A DNA stretch of 42,575 nucleotides from Flavobacteriales bacterium (GTDB lineage: Bacteria; Bacteroidota; Bacteroidia; Flavobacteriales_F; PHOS-HE28), in assembly GCA_016788205.1 (NCBI GenBank), contig JAEUTA010000031.1, positions 1 through 42,575 on the forward strand, read 5' to 3'. The notes beneath the pieces were generated by a model. The model did no database searches, was not told the origin of the DNA, and saw only the letters and a program-made list of their open reading frames with translations. Positions 40,530 to 42,575 of this stretch are shown piece after piece (position 1 is the first letter of the stretch; every line of letters begins with the position of its first letter). The translations under genes and the position numbers were made by a program.

Positions 40530-41228
40530 TCAGTTCGCTGCCGGAGCTGGCGTGGTGGCCGCTACCGTCGTGGCCGCTGCCACCTCACGTGTCATCTTGC
40601 CGCCGTTCTGCAGGTATTGCACATAGCGCGTCACCAGCCAGCGTTCCTCCTTGTTCAACTGCGATGCGTGTGAACCCATCGCCAGGTTCTTGCCGTAGGT
40701 GAGCGAGTGGAAGATCTTGCCTTCGGGCAGGTCTTTCAGTGCTGCAGTGTAGCTCGGTGGTTGGGGATAACCGCCGTTGTTCACCACGCTGCCGTCGCCT
40801 TCGCCCTTCTCTCCGTGGCAGTGCTGGCAGAACTTGGTGTAGATCACCTTGCCTTGCTCCACCGTAGCCTCCGTCATCGCGATCGGGTTCTTCAGGTTCA
40901 GGCCCGCCGCCTCGTAATCCTCCAGCGTGTTCTTGTAGGGATAAGGCATGTTGAACTGTGCCTTTTCCGCTTCAGCCGCGAACGCGATGGTGCCTGCAGG
41001 TGGCAGCTTGGCGCTTTGCGTGTTGCGCTGCTCCTGGGCCAGTTCCTCACTGAAGTGGTAAGGGTCCTGACCGTAATCCACATAGGCTTCCACGGCCGGG
41101 CTGCGGTACATGTCGGGCATGTACTCCACGCCGGGACTGTTGGGGTCGCCGCCGCAGGAGGCCATGCTCAACACCACCAGTGCCAGTGCGCTGATCGTGA
41201 TCGCCGGATTTCGCTTGCTCGTGCTCAT
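40530..41228 (-). CDS. actE: Alternative complex III monohaem cytochrome subunit ActE
   Basis: Lipid-anchored cytochrome c subunit carrying electrons out of alternative complex III. Lipobox SMASC (Cys25) gives a membrane-anchored periplasmic protein. One haem site FCQHCHG (Cys134, Cys137, His138) lies in the C-terminal domain, with Met184 in NLAMGSHASQL as the likely sixth ligand. The N-terminal half contains the conserved YMPDMYRSPAVEAY and LPPAGTIA segments typical of ActE. The C-terminal tail is Ala/Thr/Pro-rich. Three bases after actD, 16 before actF, same operon. Confidence 0.95.
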   Translation of the reverse strand: MSTSKRNPAITISALALVVLSMASCGGDPNSPGVEYMPDMYRSPAVEAYVDYGQDPYHFSEELAQEQRNTQSAKLPPAGTIAFAAEAEKAQFNMPYPYKNTLEDYEAAGLNLKNPIAMTEATVEQGKVIYTKFCQHCHGEKGEGDGSVVNNGGYPQPPSYTAALKDLPEGKIFHSLTYGKNLAMGSHASQLNKEERWLVTRYVQYLQNGGKMTREVAAATTVAATTPAPAAN

Positions 41229-41231
41229 GGC

Positions 41232-41765
41232 TCAGTACTGGCGTTCGTTGATCTCGAACACCGGGGTCTCGCGCAGCAGGCTGGTGATGGCCTCGGCACT
41301 GTGGCCGTGGTTGTCGCCGGTGCGCACTTCGATGATGAACTTATCGTCCGTACTGCGCGGATCCGGGTTGCGGGCCGGCATGCCTGGCAGGGTCTTGTTG
41401 CGGATCATGTACGTGATGGCCATTCCATGCGCAGCGCACAGGATGGTGAATTCGAAGGTGACGGGGATGAAGGCCGGCACGTTCTGGTAGTAGCTCATGC
41501 TCGGCTTGCCTCCGATGTTCATCGGCCAGTCGAAGATGTTCATGTACCACATGCCCAACGTCGCGAGGCACGTACCGGTGATGCCATACATGAAGGCCGC
41601 GATGGCCAGGCGAGTGCGCTTCACTCCGATGATGGGGTCGATCCCGTGGATCGGGAAGGGCGACCACGTGTCCTTGACCTTGATGCCATTGGACACCAAC
41701 TTGCGCGCCCCGTCCTTCAGCTGTTCGGGATCCTCGTAAACGGCGTAGATGACCTTATTCGCCAT
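41232..41765 (-). CDS. actD: Alternative complex III subunit ActD (DUF3341)
   Basis: Membrane subunit of 177 residues. DUF3341 start VIYAVYEDPEQLKDGARKLVSNGIKVKDTWSPFPIHGID is diagnostic; two helices follow (about 53-75, LAIAAFMYGITGTCLATLGMW, and about 98-120, IPVTFEFTILCAAHGMAITYM) with a short soluble C-terminus. It packs against ActC in the complex and binds no cofactor. It starts five bases after actC ends. Confidence 0.95.
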   Translation of the reverse strand: MANKVIYAVYEDPEQLKDGARKLVSNGIKVKDTWSPFPIHGIDPIIGVKRTRLAIAAFMYGITGTCLATLGMWYMNIFDWPMNIGGKPSMSYYQNVPAFIPVTFEFTILCAAHGMAITYMIRNKTLPGMPARNPDPRSTDDKFIIEVRTGDNHGHSAEAITSLLRETPVFEINERQY

Positions 41766-41770
41766 TGTGC

Positions 41771-42575
41771 TCAGTGGTGATGGTGTTTCGCGGCCTCTTT
41801 CTTATAGCTCTCGCCGCTGACCTTCAGGATGGACTTCACCTCGTTCAGCGCCAGCACCGGGAAGTAGCGGGCGAAGAGCAGGTAGAGGGTGAAGAAGATG
41901 CCGATGGTGCCGAGGAACGTGCCCACGTCCATCCACGTGGGGTGGAACATGTTCCAGCTGCTGGGCAGGTAGTCGCGGTGCAGCGAGGTCACGATGATCA
42001 CGAAGCGCTCGAACCACATACCGATGTTCACGATGATGCTCATGAAGAAGGTGAAGGCCAGGTTGCGGCGCAGCTTGCGGAACCAGAACACCTGCGGGCT
42101 GATCACGTTGCAGGTCATCATCGCCCAGTAGCTCCACCAGTAAGGACCGGTAGCCCGGTTGATGAACGCGTAGCTCTCATATTCCACACCGCTGTACCAG
42201 CTGATGAACAGTTCGGTGATGTAGGCCACACCCACGATGGAACCCGTGACGATGATCACGATGTTCATGTACTCCACGTGCTTCACCGTGATGTAGTTCT
42301 CCAGCTTCATCACCTTGCGCATCACGAGCAACAGTGTCTGTACCATCGCGAAGCCGCTGAACACGGCGCCGCTCACGAAATAGGGCGGGAAGATGGTGGT
42401 GTGCCAGCCGGGGATCACCGAGGTGGCGAAATCGAAGCTCACCACGGAGTGTACCGAGAACACCAACGGGGTGGCCACACCGGCCAGCACCAGGCTCACT
42501 TCCTCGAAGCGGGTCCAGGCTTTGGCGTTACCGCTCCATCCGAAACTGAGGACGCTGTAGAATTTCTTCATGCCC
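41771..42575 (-). CDS. actC: Alternative complex III subunit ActC (NrfD/PsrC-like), N-terminus outside window
   Basis: Polytopic quinol-binding subunit of alternative complex III. The visible 268 codons are the C-terminal part: VLAGVATPLVFSVHSVVSFDFATS, PGWHTTIFPPYFVSGAVFSGFAM, ELFISWYSGVEYESYAF, PYWWSYWAMMTCNVISPQVFWF and NIGMWFERFVIIVTSLHRDYLP. ActC is usually about 450-480 residues, and the frame stays open past the ATG at 42571 to the window edge, so that ATG is internal and the gene is incomplete. A run of four histidines closes the protein. actA and actB would be expected beyond the edge. Confidence 0.93.
   Translation of the reverse strand, partial: GMKKFYSVLSFGWSGNAKAWTRFEEVSLVLAGVATPLVFSVHSVVSFDFATSVIPGWHTTIFPPYFVSGAVFSGFAMVQTLLLVMRKVMKLENYITVKHVEYMNIVIIVTGSIVGVAYITELFISWYSGVEYESYAFINRATGPYWWSYWAMMTCNVISPQVFWFRKLRRNLAFTFFMSIIVNIGMWFERFVIIVTSLHRDYLPSSWNMFHPTWMDVGTFLGTIGIFFTLYLLFARYFPVLALNEVKSILKVSGESYKKEAAKHHHH

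Noticed and set aside
37826..40702. Long plus-strand frames (about 447 and 437 codons) opposite coxB and actF
   Set aside because: Antisense shadows of well-supported genes, with the same His/Asp/Glu-rich shadow composition and no signal or domain.
41771..41790. Four terminal histidines in ActC, resembling an artificial tag
   Set aside because: The sequence is genomic and continuous with a natural Lys/Ala-rich end; His-rich tails also occur in CoxA here.
1..42575. tRNA, rRNA, CRISPR arrays, insertion sequences or prophage genes
   Set aside because: I looked for cloverleaf-like sequences, regularly spaced repeats, transposase and phage protein motifs and saw none.

Overview
The window comes from a GC-rich member of the Bacteroidota, most likely a Flavobacteriales-like lineage (inference). 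Evidence: sprA (the type IX secretion, T9SS, translocon) in the ruvA-sprA-gcvH-vanZ order known from flavobacteria; five proteins with T9SS type A or type B sorting domains; a PorP/SprF family protein; an alternative complex III (act) operon joined to a cox operon; and promoters resembling the Bacteroidota -7 element TAnnTTTG, with little sign of Shine-Dalgarno sequences.

Layout. 1-1,787 (minus): an aldehyde dehydrogenase cut by the window edge and a VapBC45-type toxin-antitoxin pair. 1,922-2,491 (plus): a SnoaL-like lipoprotein. 2,559-12,535 (minus): a secretion/surface region of three transcription units, namely ECF sigma factor plus membrane-spanning partner; type A plus type B secreted protein; and type B protein plus PorP/SprF plus OmpA-family protein. 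12,833-22,616 (minus): deoC, vanZ-like, gcvH, sprA, ruvA. 22,768-29,809: a sirtuin, a convergent T9SS cargo gene, then a plus-strand run of thioredoxin-fold (Omp28/TlpA) and DUF6029 envelope proteins and a small conserved protein. 29,812-35,940: queG divergent from a HipA-like kinase/DUF3037 pair, a Kef-type antiporter, ruvB, and an outer-membrane-type protein. 36,006-42,575 (minus): coxA, coxB, a 46-residue membrane protein, actF, actE, actD and a 5'-truncated actC.

Main discovery. The sequence CACCCAACCAT, ten variable bases, then TC(C/A)GGGTTA occurs three times with exactly the same spacing on the minus strand: before the ECF sigma gene itself, before the type A/type B operon and before the type B-PorP-OmpA operon. 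I read it as the promoter of the local ECF sigma factor, which would make the 10-kb block an autoregulated regulon. The gene translationally coupled to the sigma gene encodes a cytoplasmic head, one inner-membrane helix, a long low-complexity linker and a C-terminal outer-membrane beta-barrel: an anti-sigma candidate spanning the whole envelope, like the dual-membrane-spanning (Dma) anti-sigma factors of Bacteroides. A surface signal could thus control T9SS cargo and its anchoring machinery directly.

A second pattern is that several operon-first genes (aldehyde dehydrogenase, queG, antiporter, ruvB) have a -7-like element ending exactly four bases before ATG, with vapB45 and the HipA-like gene at seven and six bases, which suggests leaderless mRNAs. 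Convergent genes here also end on compact palindromes covering both stop codons.
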